Assembly (NCBI RefSeq): GCF_000247695.1
Contig: NW_004624855.1
Coordinates: 1,798,355 to 1,862,354 of the forward strand
From: Heterocephalus glaber
Taxonomy: Eukaryota > Chordata > Mammalia > Rodentia > Bathyergidae
Length of the DNA stretch: 64,000 nucleotides
Reading direction: 5' to 3'
Under the pieces are notes generated by a model. It worked only from the letters and a program-made list of their open reading frames with translations. It did no database searches and was not told where the DNA came from. Shown here one piece after another: positions 21,041-33,480 of the stretch (position 1 is its first letter; each line of letters begins with the position of its first letter). The translations under genes were made by a program, and so were the position numbers.

Positions 21041-23899
21041 TCAGAAGGACTTCACCTTCAGATTATATCCTATAATATTTTTATGTCCACTGTTGCTGGA
21101 ACCAACTATAAAAAAAATTCTTTTTGTTCCACCTAGCTGATTGAATTGTAGTATGTTCTAGTGTATTATTCAGACAGTAGTTTCATGGTATGTGACTGAG
21201 ACACAAAATAATAAAACAGGAGTGCCATAAGTAGGTAGAAGTTTATTTCTTTCTCTCCTAACACTCTTAAGCTGGGATGGTGTCCCTGTGCCACAATCTA
21301 GTTAATCTCATCCATGTGATACTGTACAAGGTAGCCCAGCATTTCAACCAAGAGCAAAGAGGAAAAAGAGGAGGTGATTCCTCTTCATTTTAAGGTCAGA
21401 TTCACAGTGGCAACCAACACTGTACTCAGATCCCATTCAAGAAAAATTAGTTCCATGGCCCTGGAGCCAGCCCCAAAGACAGTGGGAAACATCTGAATTC
21501 TGGATCGCGTGTGCCTGGCTGAGAAGTGAAGGAAAGGGCACTTGGATGTTGGGGAACAGATGTCAGTTTCTGCCATACCTACTCTTTCTCCTTTTATCCT
21601 CACTCAAATAACATTCACTTCTTTGCAGTCTCAGAGTTTTGTATTATCATGCAGAGAAAAAAAAATCTGTGCAGGGTGTTACCCGTTGTTTTTATTTCTA
21701 GCAGAACTGAATATTTGCTCAGTGATTTTTCTTAAAACAATACATGGTTTTCACTTTCTATATTCCCAGGCATGAAAAATTAGACTTCCAATATGCAACC
21801 TTACCCATAAAATTGCATTTGCCCCTCACGTTAAGAGATGTTGCTTCAATAACCTTCTGAATTTGTGCAGATAAATAAAGCTAGCATTCAGTATTGCTAT
21901 TAAACTGAGAGCACAGGCACAATTCTAGAAAATTCTTTAGTTCGACTGACTTTTTCACCTGCTGATCATTTTGTTCTTGTTTCGAGTACAGATGCACTGC
22001 TTAACCATGTAGAACCACACATCCTACAGATTAAAGCTTCCCTAGCTTACAAATTGAATATGATATTTCACATAGCACTCAGAGTAATACCAGCTTCTGA
22101 TTTGCATTTCTAACAAAAGTCCTAGGAGTTTAGCTTTTATTCTCTCCCACAATCAGTAGAAATCATGCTGTTTTCAGCAACTAAGCTATTCTATTAAGAA
22201 GCATTCACCAGGGGAAATGATATCAGTGTATTCTCCCTTATATTTAAAATAAATCAGTAATACATATAACAGCAAGTAATTTATGCATACTACATGTGTT
22301 AACTGCCTGTCTCCTATGTATGTGGCACTTTACACTGTGGCCACATCAAGTGCACAAGAAATATATGATCGAGGGGGAAGACAAGACACATACATGAAAT
22401 GACATGTCCATGTAGCATCATATGATTATGCTGAATGATGTCCCACAGAAAACTATAGTAGTCAGTCAGGGTCTTCCTACCCAGTTTCCCTATCATCTTA
22501 AACATACCGTACTTCAGGTTAGCACTTGTCACATTGCAAACAATTTTCCCTCCCTTCATCTGTGAGCTCGCTGGCAGGTTGAACAGGGGCTGCATTCTAC
22601 TCATTTTTTTTTTCTCAGTATTCACCAGTGTAGCTGACACACATGTTATTGTATAAGGTATTATACAGTGAGAAAAAGTTGGAACTGTCAATCGTGGGAG
22701 CTTCATTGGGGCCTTGTAGGATGGAGAAATTTTGCCTTGTACTGGGGATAAAAATGTTTCAGGCAGAAAACTCTCTGCCCAGAGTTAAAGTGTAAACTAG
22801 AGAGCTGCAGAAAACACAAGCAGGGAGTCCCAGGCAGGTGACTGGAGGGATCTGAAGGCCAAGGTATATAATCAGGAGCTCAGGAGAGGAAAGATCTGGG
22901 GTCCTCTGTGCTGACCACAGACCAGGAAAAATTTTCCAGGGCAGAATCATGGTCGGGTGGAAAAGGTATTCTGTATGAATGTGAAGGAAAATGGAAGGAA
23001 AGGGGACCCACTGATATCACTGAGACCATTCAATCCATATTATCTTGTGCTAATATATAACCCTCTCAATAACCTTTCAAATAAAAAAGTTATAATTTAT
23101 CTTTTATACTCATACTAGATTTTCAGGCATTATTTTAAGGATTTTAGTTTGAAATAGTTTATTTAAGACAATACCTTATGGATATGGAAGATTTATATCA
23201 TTCTTTCATTTTAGAGATTATTTAGAAATAGATTAAATTCACAGCCACTTTCTGTATGTCTAATAGAAAATCTGCAATAATAATAATGCAGTGTACACTC
23301 ACTAATTTTTATTATACCACACAATTTAATGCCTTTTAGTTTTAAATCTAAAAATGCTTAATATTTAAACATCTTAAACAGTAAATATTCCCTTTTGCTT
23401 CCTCAACATTGACCATGGTATCAAGATAAAGTTGCATAAGAGAGTTTCAAACTTACAAGTCCTTCAGCTGAAAGATTTCTAAATAGTATTTGTAAAAGTC
23501 TCTTTAGCAGTATTGAGGAATGATGGCAGGTAGCAGGGGTGCACAGTAGATCACCCACAGTACAGCACCCTCCTCTGCTCAGGAATCTTAGCACTCAGTG
23601 GACATACTGCAGGGAGAGGCAGGAGCAAAGAACCTTCCCAGGCCATCAGAGCAGCAGATCCTGACAGTGAGGCATCTCCCATCCCTTGGTTTCTATTCAG
23701 CAAAGGTATATTTCCCTAAAGTAATTTCCTTTGAAAATAAAAATATGTAAAAAACACAGATTAACATTTCCCAGCCCTGAATAGATTAAATGTCTCTAAA
23801 CCACTTACCATTAGTGTATTGGGAATCATGGCCCACCCTTCAGTGAACCTAGCCCTGGTTTAAACTTCGCCCTGAGCAGGGAGCTGTTTCCTATATTTG
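21041..23899. other. Intronic stretch; old repeat suspected at 21190-21560
   Basis: 21190-21560 resembles a degraded mammalian interspersed repeat ('gtagaagtttatttctttct') that I cannot name. The rest shows no gene or repeat. The antisense open frame at 22314-22706 has no recognisable domain. Confidence 0.45.
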
Positions 23900-24155
23900 T
23901 GTGAACACACACATGCATTTGCCATCTACACACACACACATCACACACAATTGCTCCAGGTACTACCAAGAGACACACATGTGCACACACCATGTACACC
24001 CTAGAGATGCATGGCACACACCAACAAACACACCTATAGTCTAGGCACATATCAATAGACACACAAACACACACACACATGCTCATGCCATATACACATA
24101 CCATACACAGACACATAATACACACCAACAGGCAGACACATACCAATAGACACAC
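23900..24155. repeat. Degenerate CA-rich (ACAC/CACACCA) tract
   Basis: About 250 bases dominated by acacac interrupted by catgc, ccaacaaa, catatcaatag and similar words. An old decayed microsatellite or minisatellite. Its reverse strand yields a Cys/Val-rich open frame that is an artefact. Confidence 0.9.
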
Positions 24156-25090
24156 ACTTCTTTCACATACTAGATCCAGAAATAAATTTCTTACCATTTT
24201 ACCAGTAGAAAGGTGATTTGTCCACTGAGAAAACACTGAGACTTATAAATTCTAATTTTAACCCGATTAATTCCCTAGACATTTGCACAATTACAAGTCT
24301 CAAGGCCAAATTTTCCTGTAAGAAACACTTTGCACACACACAAATACAAAGATGTCACAGTGAAAATTTTAAATTAGAACCAGTTCTTTTTAAGGGTAGC
24401 GTATGAGGGCAAAGTTACCCAACTTTATCAAAATAAAACCTTTACCTTCCATTTAATCACTGTTGTGCCGTTTATATTTCTCATTGTGTACAGAAACCCT
24501 TTCCACTAATCCCTAAAATGAGGATCCATCGTAAAATTTGGAGAGCAGCTTCAAAGCTGTTCTCTTACAGACCTGTCCTTCTGGCTCCTAGGCTCCTGCA
24601 TTTCCCGGTCCTGGTTAAGGGACCACAGGGTCCCAGCAGGTCTGATACTCAGTGTATACATTCACTTGTTGACGAGGCAGACATGATTCTTTCCAGGGCG
24701 CCCTATCTCTTTCACAGGGAGAAGCGCCCACTGTAGATGGTGCAGGCAGAAAACTGAGTAGGTGTGGCCCTCATAGGTGCCCTCTGAGTCAAAATCTCTC
24801 TCACCCATGGGAGCTTGCCAGCCCTGCATATTCCTCTCGGTCCCTTTCTGGTTACCTGTCCTCCTACAGCTTGACACAACTCCTGCAGCAGGGCACTCTT
24901 TCTCTCCCTCTTCCGGGGGCAGTAAATACTTGTTTCTCATTTCCTGTCCATGGCCAAACTCCACAACCAAAGATCTCATTGGCCTTGGTCTTCCTGTTTC
25001 CCCATGGTCTCTACATTCCCTAGAGGCTTTCTCTGTAGTTCTCTTCAGGTCTTTACTCTGACCTAATCCTGGCCATCTATAAAACTTCAC
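24156..25090. other. Intronic stretch with nothing recognised
   Basis: 24560-25080 is more GC-rich than its surroundings and open on both strands over 100-147 codons, but carries no motif, splice context or family resemblance. Confidence 0.45.
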
Positions 25091-25094
25091 CCTA

Positions 25095-25330
25095 GAGCCA
25101 GGCATGGTAGTACATACCTATAATCCCAGAACTCTGGCAGACTGAGGCAAACGAATCATAAGTTAGATCCCACTTTGGGCAACTTAGCAACTTAGTGAGA
25201 CCTTGTTTCTCAAAATTTAAAAAAAGGGGGGGCTGTAGATATAGCTCAGGGGGAAGGCCCTGGGTTCAGTCCCCAGTAACAGAGTAACAGACACACACAC
25301 ACACACACACACACACCCCACACACACACC
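25095..25330 (+). repeat. B4-like chimeric SINE ending in (CA)n
   Basis: B1-like head 'gagccaggcatggtagtaca' and 'tataatcccagaactctggc', A-rich linker with a G run, ID-like part 'ctgtagatatagctcagggg' and 'gggttcagtccccagtaac', then CA repeats at 25291-25317 and 25320-25329. The microsatellite probably grew from the SINE tail. Confidence 0.88.
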
Positions 25331-25339
25331 GGCCTAAAA

Positions 25340-27170
25340 ACAATGTTGTTGGCACTGAAGTTCAGCTTGAGACCCTCCATTTCTACTCCAAGGGCACTGA
25401 GCTGTCAACCTCTCCTCAATCCATCCTTAATGGGCTTCCACTGGCATAAGGGTGAACTAACCAGGGCAAACCAACAGGCTCCTCAGACCACCTGATCTCC
25501 AGCCATCTCATCTAGGTACCAAGGAAGGGGCATGCCCTTCCTCTTGGTCCAGAGTTTCTCCAGACAGCCGTGCTGTCTAGAGCAACTGGGGATCAACTTA
25601 TGGGTACATGATTCGACCAGGGATCAAGGGAGAGACACGGACATGCAGAGCCCCCAGAGTCAAACATTCCCCCATACCTGACACCTACATTCCCCCTACA
25701 CCTGGCTGTGTATGGTTCTGTCCACGCAAACACACCCCACCCAAGGTAAACAAACGGAACATCCATTCTTTTAAAACCTTTTTTTAAAAAATTCCACCCA
25801 CATTTCTTCCTTTAAGGTAGTGTTACAGGGCTGCCTTCCTTGGGACCCTTTCAGTTCCCCTAGTGGATTTATTTCTTCCACCAGGAATTATCAGAATACA
25901 GGGGTGTGTCTGCTTCCTGGCAACCTTGCAAAGGGGTTGCAAGAGAATTTCTCTGGCTGGGAAATTTCTCAGGCAAGGGAGTGAACATAAGGAACTCACA
26001 TTCAGGTTAGATAAACAGTGTATCAGCTAGCAATGAGTGTTACCTTCTGTGTGAAGTAATAAATTCTCCTGTAGATAGTTGGAAATGTGAAACAAATTTA
26101 TGTACTAGGATCATGGTAGAGATTTGAGAGTGGTCATCAAAAAGGTAAGTGTGAAGTCATCCAAGGGGTGGTCAGCACTCTGAAGAAGAGAGCATGCTAC
26201 TCTTTTCTCTTAGAAGAAGTGAGAAGATTAGAGGCCTTTACTATAGATACAAAGAGGCTGCTCCAATCCCTGCTGTCTGCAAGAGAGTTAAGAAAAGAGA
26301 AAAGATGGTATTTTTAAGGATAGGAGTTTTGAAGCAGCATTCTTGCTATGAAAGATGATACACAACATCTCAGAATAAGAAATTACATTTCCCTAGACAC
26401 TCTGAGGCAGGTCTTGGTGGAAAATGATACTTTGACATTAAACCAAACACATAAATCTTCAAAAAAATCTCTAAATTTACACCTTCCCTTTGCACTGTGA
26501 GATCCAGGCTTTTAAGGCAAACTTCACTTTCTTTTCCCCCCACTCTCCATCCACACTTGAGGAGCAAATGGGGAAGTGCTGACTTAAGTGATGACAAGAA
26601 ACTCACAAATACAGTCAAATCCCAATAAAAATGCAGGCTAAAATGTCAAGGCTGTGTGGGATGAATTAAGATTTTTACAAATGCTTCTTACATAAAATGC
26701 TTTTGCTGCTCTTTTGTTTTTATAACATGTTTAATAAGTTTCACTGCTCTAAAGAGCAAGTTAATATTCCTGTATTATTTTGTTTATATTCTATGTGAAA
26801 GGAACCGGTCCCATAGGGATTGACATTAATTATTATCAAATAATCTTTTCCTTTATCATCAAAATGTAAGCAATTAAATGCTCAGGTCCCAAATGTGACA
26901 AATATATAAAAGAGTATTTAATCCATGCAGAGATTCCTACCTAGAGGTAAAAATCATTTGTAACAGTAATGTTGTATAATTGTTTTTTTGATATGGAAAA
27001 CATTATTTTTGCCTATTTTGCAAAAAATAATTTCAAGGTAGGACAGACTGGTTCAATGCAACCTCACTTAAACTGAGCGCCTTCATTATATAAGGAGATC
27101 ATATTTAGCCCCATTGTGGATATATGATTTACTATTTGAAACTGAAACAATGTGAATTTAAAAAGAATTC
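25340..27170. other. Intronic stretch with nothing recognised
   Basis: No named repeat or gene-like structure seen. Confidence 0.5.
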
Positions 27171-27174
27171 AGCT

Positions 27175-27290
27175 CTCTATCCCTATGCTGTGGGGTTGTA
27201 AGTAAACCGCTTAATCTCTCCTGAGCCTCAGTTTCCCCAGTTGTACAGTGAGATCTCTGTCAGCACCAAGGCTCTGATGCTTGCCTGAGT
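27175..27290 (+). repeat. MIR SINE
   Basis: Core 'ggggttgtaagtaaaccgct', 'taatctctcctgagcctcag', 'tttccccagttgtacagtga' follows the MIR consensus. Confidence 0.85.
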
Positions 27291-27299
27291 GGATATCCC

Positions 27300-30200
27300 C
27301 AGGGCACATCAACAACCAGTGACTCACCTTATTGTGCTCTGAATATGGTGCTTACCATGCACCAGGACAGGCAGTGGAGGGAGGGCACAACCAATATCAG
27401 CACTCCATCCCTGTCTTCACACTTTCTTTAAAGAACCTACCTTAAACAGTTTCCCTAGATCAGATATTGGATTGATGGTCAGACTCTTGCCTTAAACATG
27501 CTAAATTTAATCTGAATAGGAAGACAGGCATTTACTGCAGAGAAACCCGGAATGCAATCTGTGCATGTGTATGTCATGCTCACACCCAGTAGCTGTTTGA
27601 AATAGCGGACTCCTCAGTTGAAGTGACTCAAATGGGACTATTCACATGAACATAAAAATAATAAATAAAGCCAAACTGAGTTTCTGCCTCACAAGTCAGG
27701 GTGGTAAGGTAAGCAAAATTCACCTCTTTATTCCTTGGCACACAGGGTGAGGAAGGCCTTATTTATTTGGCTTTTTGTTTAGTTTTAGCTTAATTTCCAA
27801 GAATCATCATCTTCAACCTCCTGCTTTCACTTAATCATTTAGGTAGGACTTCACCTAATCATTTTAGACAGTTACTTCTCCTTAGGAGGTAATTATACCA
27901 TCTCCTGAGGCAGGCCTTAATTACCTGCAGTGACAAGAAGTTACTCAGCATCTAACCTCAAACCTTTCTTGCTGAAGTCTCAAGCCAATATATCTTGCAA
28001 TAATTTCTTATATAATGTTCTTAAAATCTTCCAAACTTCAACTATACCAGATGTCCTGGAGTAGTTGTGTGTTATACAATGTATACAAATTTTGTACACA
28101 AATTGGTGTCCCCTTGCAAGAGACCCAGCTTCTCTGCTGTGGATGTCTAGGATCTCTACTCCTTGGGAACTCTGGAGGTTCCCATCTTTTTCTCATTGTC
28201 ATTGAGATACTGGTGGGTACTATTTGGGCTGAAAGAATGCTTGCCTCTTCAGGAGGGTCTGGGAACCCACTTTTCTTTCCTGGAAAGGGGGGCAGTACCT
28301 CCTGGATGGATAGGAGGCCACATTATGTTCTCACAGCTGTGAGTACCATTCAACTCCATAAAACTCTTGCCTTTTTATATATATATATCAGAGAGATATC
28401 TTTATCAGGAAGTTTACTAGCATTTGTTAATAAACAAAAAGGGAAACTGGAGAAAGCAATTAGAATAAAATCCAGCTTCAGAATTTTCCAAGTCAAGTCA
28501 CAAATGAACAATCCTTGTCCCTGAGGATTCCTGTAAGTCACTTTCTGTATATATATCTAAGTAAATTCTTCCATTCCACAAATATGTGTTAAGCCTTTAG
28601 TAGGTGTAAAGCACTTTAAGGGATAAAAGGATCTCTAAAACACTGTCTCACGTTTGACAGTGAAACACTGTCTCACTTGAATATATTCAAGTTGATTCTA
28701 AATCTTTGGGGATGAATCCAGAGAAAAATGTTTAAAAGCAGTATGATCTTAAAGGGGGCTGTAGGGCTAGTGGCCTTGGAATGAGTTAGCTGACCTAGAG
28801 AAACAGTGTTCTCTACAAGGCCACTAACCAAACCCAAGGCTTCTTCTAGTAGCTGATTCAGTGGTGCAGTGAGAAAAGAAAGTCAAGCCCTGTGGAAGCT
28901 GGTCTCATAAATAGACTGGAAAACAAGGAATTTTATGAGTAGCGCTAGCTTGACCTAACTAGGAATATTGAAAGATAAAGGTAAAAACTCGTATCACGAT
29001 AGGAATGGAGCCAAAAGAATGGAACTCCAATGTGCTGTGTGAGTTTATGGCATCATATTCCTCCCACCAAAAGATACTTCCTGTAGCCCCCACTCTGCAA
29101 GCATACAGGGACCACAGAATGTGGCCAGTAGATGGCATCTTGCTGTGAATTAAAAAGCACCCTTCCCCTGTGGGCACAGTATCTCCAGGTGGTGAACTTC
29201 AGAGGAGGGAATACCCTGTTTCCAAGACCCCTGGTCCTGCAGGTGGAATCATTTGTGCAATGCATAAATCACATAAATGTGAACAGAGACTCTGGCTCCA
29301 AGATCATACTTGGTGCTTAAGAAATGTTTGCAAATGTCTGGGCATTGAATAATGTGAAATTGCACTGCAGGGTCCCCTCTCCAGTGGCAGATACTGTTGC
29401 ATTTATATTTGATTTAAGGATGTTAGCAGAACTTCTAATAGTAATGACAGATAAAGAAGAAGGGATTCACAGGACAAGACAAAAGGGAATGATCACCTAA
29501 TATATTTAGTTTGTCTGTATTGAAGAGACATTCTGCCCATTATTGTAGCCTAGGTATTTTGCAGAGATGCAATCATCCAAGACCCAAGCACAACACAGTC
29601 AACACCTGAAATCTATTGAATATGTTCATGTATGTGCATATGTGTGTCCTGGAGTCTGAGCGAAGGAGTTCACAGGTGCCAATTATGCACATCATTTTCC
29701 AACTCTGTTTAGTAACTTCATGTTGGTAACCTGAAACTAACCATGATGGAATACTCACAGTGGTGGCATGTTTACAGGGAAGTTGGAAGGAGCTTGCTGT
29801 CCAGCACATGACTCTGAGTGTATAATCACTGATTACAGTTGTATATGCAGAGAGCTTGAGGTTACAGGCACAGTCTTTCATTTCATCTTTTTGTATTGAA
29901 CTGTGTATGTTATATATTTGGGTCATCAACATAATTAAATATTTGATGCATATATCAATAACATTATCTAAGGTATCTTGTTGCTTAACAAGAATTACTT
30001 TAAATAGCTCTTTTGCTAATTATACCTGTAGGGTATTCTATAGCCAAAGAGATACAAAATATTTTCAACATGAATAAGTAAAGCATACAGTTGCACATTA
30101 ACACAACAGCACTTACAGTATAATGCATTGAACGTAATAATATTTTAAATATTACAACTTCAAAAATTCCAAATATGGAAACACCAAATCAAGGTTAGAG

Positions 30201-31390
30201 TCCTCTCTGTTCTTATTTTAATATTAAAGATTTGTTAATTTTCCAGTTACTGCTTCCTTAAAGTCTAAATTAAACCTTCCCTCTGGTTACTTTCTGATCA
30301 TTTTGGTTTCTCTGGTTTTATAAGAAAATGTATCTTCTATCCATTATTTAGCTGGGACAATATCACTGTAACATTTTCACATTGTTCCTTTTCCAAACCA
30401 TTTCATTCACTTTATTTAATCTCTATTGCTCCTCGGTTTAATCTTTTAGATACTCATCCAGATAATTCAAATTTCAGTAACTATGTGACTAAAGCATATA
30501 CAAAGTTTTGAAGAATGGGAACAATTAGGGAGGTTCTCAGGGCTGGAATTCATTTAGTAAGTCTTTGAGAATGCAGCTTTCCTGTTTATTTTACCTTCTG
30601 GTGCCATCACAGGTTTTATTGTCTACCTAGGATTGTTCAGCTCAGGGCCTCATTGCCAGGCACTTCTCTGGAGACAGGGCAGCACTGAATCCCTGACCAA
30701 TTCTTTTATAAACCCAGTGCCTGCTGAAGTTCATGGTACAGTGGAGTTTATAAAAACAATAAACTAGAAATGTCCCATACTGTCTGGTATAGATTCAGAA
30801 TCATTCAGAAAGTCAGTCTTAAAAGGAAGTTTTTGAATACTCTAGGAATCCAGTTTGCTCACTAACTTCCAACATAAAATAAAAGAAGCATTTTAGGAGG
30901 AAAAGATTAGACTTAAATCATACTAATACTTAAGTAGAAGACAGAATTCTGTAGTAATAATTATAATGTCAACATCACCAGCATCTAAAACTGGTAATAA
31001 TAGTTTGTATCTGGATAATGATTCACATTTCACTGAGGCATGCCTAAAGTAATATGTGGTAACAAAAAAAACACAAACTTATTTTGTTAAAATTATGTCA
31101 GATAAGGGGACATTTACTCTTCTACCAGTGCCACTAAAAATGAATAAAGTTTAGTTGTTTATGAATCCATTCGTCATGTATTACGGTGAGAGGTATTTAG
31201 CATGCCCCCCTTTCCAACTGTTTGACAGTTTTAAGTGTTTATTCCCTTGCAGTCTAATGTTTTAGTTGTTAGACCTCCTTGCAAAGCCCAGTTGTTGGGG
31301 AATGGAGTGGTGAGTCAGGAGGGCTTTTGTTCTTATGTAATTTTCATTTGCAAACCTTTATTCCATCACCACTCAATGATCAAGAGTTGG
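27300..31390. other. Intronic stretch with no gene recognised
   Basis: Contains the longest open frame of the window (28015-28524, 169 codons), with no domain or conserved motif, so I treat it as chance. A 25-bp-period duplication lies at 28638-28676. No named repeats otherwise. Confidence 0.5.
28638..28676. repeat. Direct repeat aaacactgtctcac x2, with adjoining palindrome
   Basis: Copies at 28638-28651 and 28663-28676, 25 bases apart. An 18-bp perfect palindrome (acttgaatatattcaagt) at 28675-28692 overlaps the second copy. Confidence 0.9.
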
Positions 31391-31391
31391 T

Positions 31392-31423
31392 GATAGATAG
31401 ATAGATAGGTAGATAGGTAGATA
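31392..31423. repeat. (GATA)n/(GGTA)n tetranucleotide repeat
   Basis: gatagatagatagatag followed by gtagatag variants. AT-rich dinucleotide tracts continue to about 31490. Confidence 0.95.
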
Positions 31424-31590
31424 AAATAGGTATAGATACACTTATATGTGTGTGTTATACATACATGTATATATATGTATATTTGTAATTAAATACATAG
31501 AATATTGGGAAGATAAGTTTTTAATAGAGAATATAACCTTTGATTCTCCTGTCAACTTTAAATAAAACACTATTTTTTAAAAGTAGTATT

Positions 31591-32038
31591 TGTACTCGTT
31601 TTCTGTTGCTGCTATAAATTTTTCACAGACTTGAAGGCATAAAGCAGTTGAGTTGTCACTGTCCAGGTCTGTAGGCCAGAGGTCTAGTGCAGCTCAGTGG
31701 GCTAACATCAAAGAGCAGTAGGGATGTACTCTATTCTCAAGGCTCTGAGGAAGAATCTGTCTTCTTTCCTTTTCTAGCTTATACAAAAATTCAGTGACTT
31801 GTGACCCCTTCCTTCATGGACACAGGCAGCAACAGTTTGTCTCCCCAACCCTTCTTCCATAGTCACCTCCTTTTCTCTCCATAGAAAAGGCAATTTTGAA
31901 GATCTGTGGAGTCACATCAGGTTTTCCCAAGTAACCTAGGATCACTCTCAAAGTCCCTTTCCACATCTGTACCCTATTTTCAAATTCTGGGATAAGAGCA
32001 TTAGACACTTTTGAGGGACTATCATTCTGGCTCCCACA
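31591..32038 (-). mobile_element. Solo MLT1-like MaLR LTR with perfect 5-bp duplication, antisense
   Basis: Starts tgtactcgttttctgttgct, contains 'aggtctgtaggccagaggtc', 'cagtgggctaacatc', 'tctgaggaagaatctgtctt' and 'gtgaccccttccttc', ends 'ctggctcccaca'. Flanks gtatt at 31586-31590 and 32039-32043 are identical. There is no internal region. Confidence 0.85.
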
Positions 32039-32198
32039 GTATTTATAAAGGATTACTAAAAGAATGCCCATCCCTGAGGACATTTCACAAATTCATCCAG
32101 AGCTCAGCTCCCCAGTAGGCTGCTTCCTGTGCTCCCCACTGTGCTCTCATACCCCAAACAGTTGGATGTTCATCTGACTTTGATGTTGTATTACTGTA

Positions 32199-32643
32199 TG
32201 TTGCATTCATTATCCATCACCACAATAATTCTATGTAACTCAACCACAGATCTTCAATGGAATACAAAAAAAAAATAATTGGTCCCAGTTCAGCTGGGCA
32301 ATTCTGCCTCTGGTCTTAAGAGGCTTCCTCATTGGCTGTTGTCAGTCAGTGGTGAGTCAGTGAGATGTGACTGAGATGGTGGGTCAGCTCCCATCTGCCC
32401 CAGGTGATTCCTCTTCCTGCAAGCCAGGCTTGTACTCATGGTGGAGACAGGTCCCCAGGAGAGTGGAAGGGTGTAAGGCCTCTAAACCACATATAGTCAC
32501 TTTAATCCCATCAACTTGGGTGGAGCAAATCACAAGGCTGGTACACATACCACGAGTGAGGGTAAAGACCCTCCTTCTTGATGGGAGGAATTTCTAAGGG
32601 AAGGGTGGAAAATGGGACCACTTTGGCAAATAATTCTGCCTCA
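32199..32643 (-). mobile_element. Old LTR-like element, antisense
   Basis: Contains 'gttcagctgggcaattctgc', 'gcttcctcattggctgttgt', 'caagccaggcttgtactcat', 'gagcaaatcacaaggctggt' and 'cttcttgatgggaggaattt', the text of an old mammalian LTR in reverse. Ends are approximate and no target duplication was found. Confidence 0.6.
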
Positions 32644-33344
32644 GAAGCACTTGGCAACTTGGTACAATTGTGTCACCTTTTGATAATCTGAATAGAAACT
32701 TCCCTAAGGATTTAGCACCAGGAACAGCTATGCTTCTGAGTGAGTGGTGTGTTTATGGGCACATGATTGCACCTAGTATGGAGACACAGTAAGAATAGGC
32801 CAATCTAGTCCTTGGCAGAAAGAGTCCCTGAATATTTAGTGTACACTGGGCTTTTCTTCCAGCACCTACCACAAAGCCAGGTACCTGGGAAATATTCAAA
32901 GAGTCCTGTAAGAATGGTTTTAGCTGATGAATAATGTAAATATAATTTGCCATTTTTCTTCTTTTGCTTTGGTAGCTGGAAGTCTCAAACACAAATCAGT
33001 AGCAGGGTAGGATTTCTGGGTGCAATCTTTATATGTGGTCTCATTTTACTATCCGATTGATTTTTCCTATACTCTGATTTCATTTGCTGTTTACTTTTAT
33101 AATGGTAGGTAACTTGGCTTTTTCAAATCCTTTTTAGAAAGATATGAGCTGGAAAATAAATAAAATTTCACAAACCCATAAAACTGGTAGAGAATTAAGT
33201 TCCCATTGCAGGAGCCTTAAGTTAATATTTACTGAAACAATTGCTAGTTTCATTGATTTTCTTGGTTTGGTGGCACTGTGCATTACAAAAAATAAAAAAA
33301 CATAAAGTTGATATTTAATCAACTTTAGTTATCAACTATGCTAT

Positions 33345-33480
33345 TTTCTATCTGTGTGGACTTGAGCAAGTCATTTGACTCATTGACCCCATCTATAAAA
33401 TAGGAAGAGCAATGGTAATAGTAACAGTGCCACAAGGATGAATTTCAGGAAAGCGGTTCAACAGCACTTCACACGGAGCT
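33345..33480 (+). repeat. MIR SINE
   Basis: 'gtgtggacttgagcaagtca', 'ccccatctataaaataggaa' and 'gccacaaggatgaatttcag' follow the MIR core. Confidence 0.85.

Noticed and set aside
22314..22706. 130-codon antisense frame
   Set aside because: No recognisable motif, promoter or splice structure.
23826..24236. 136-codon antisense Cys/Val-rich frame
   Set aside because: Translation of the CA-rich tract. Composition is dictated by the repeat.
24662..25105. 147-codon antisense open frame, with an overlapping sense frame
   Set aside because: A locally GC-rich patch leaves several frames open at once. No similarity to any family recognised, and its 3' end overlaps the start of a SINE.
28015..28524. 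169-codon open frame, the longest in the window
   Set aside because: No domain, motif or codon bias, no splice context, and a low-complexity Ile/Tyr stretch from a TA repeat. In 64 kb of intron one frame of this length is expected by chance.
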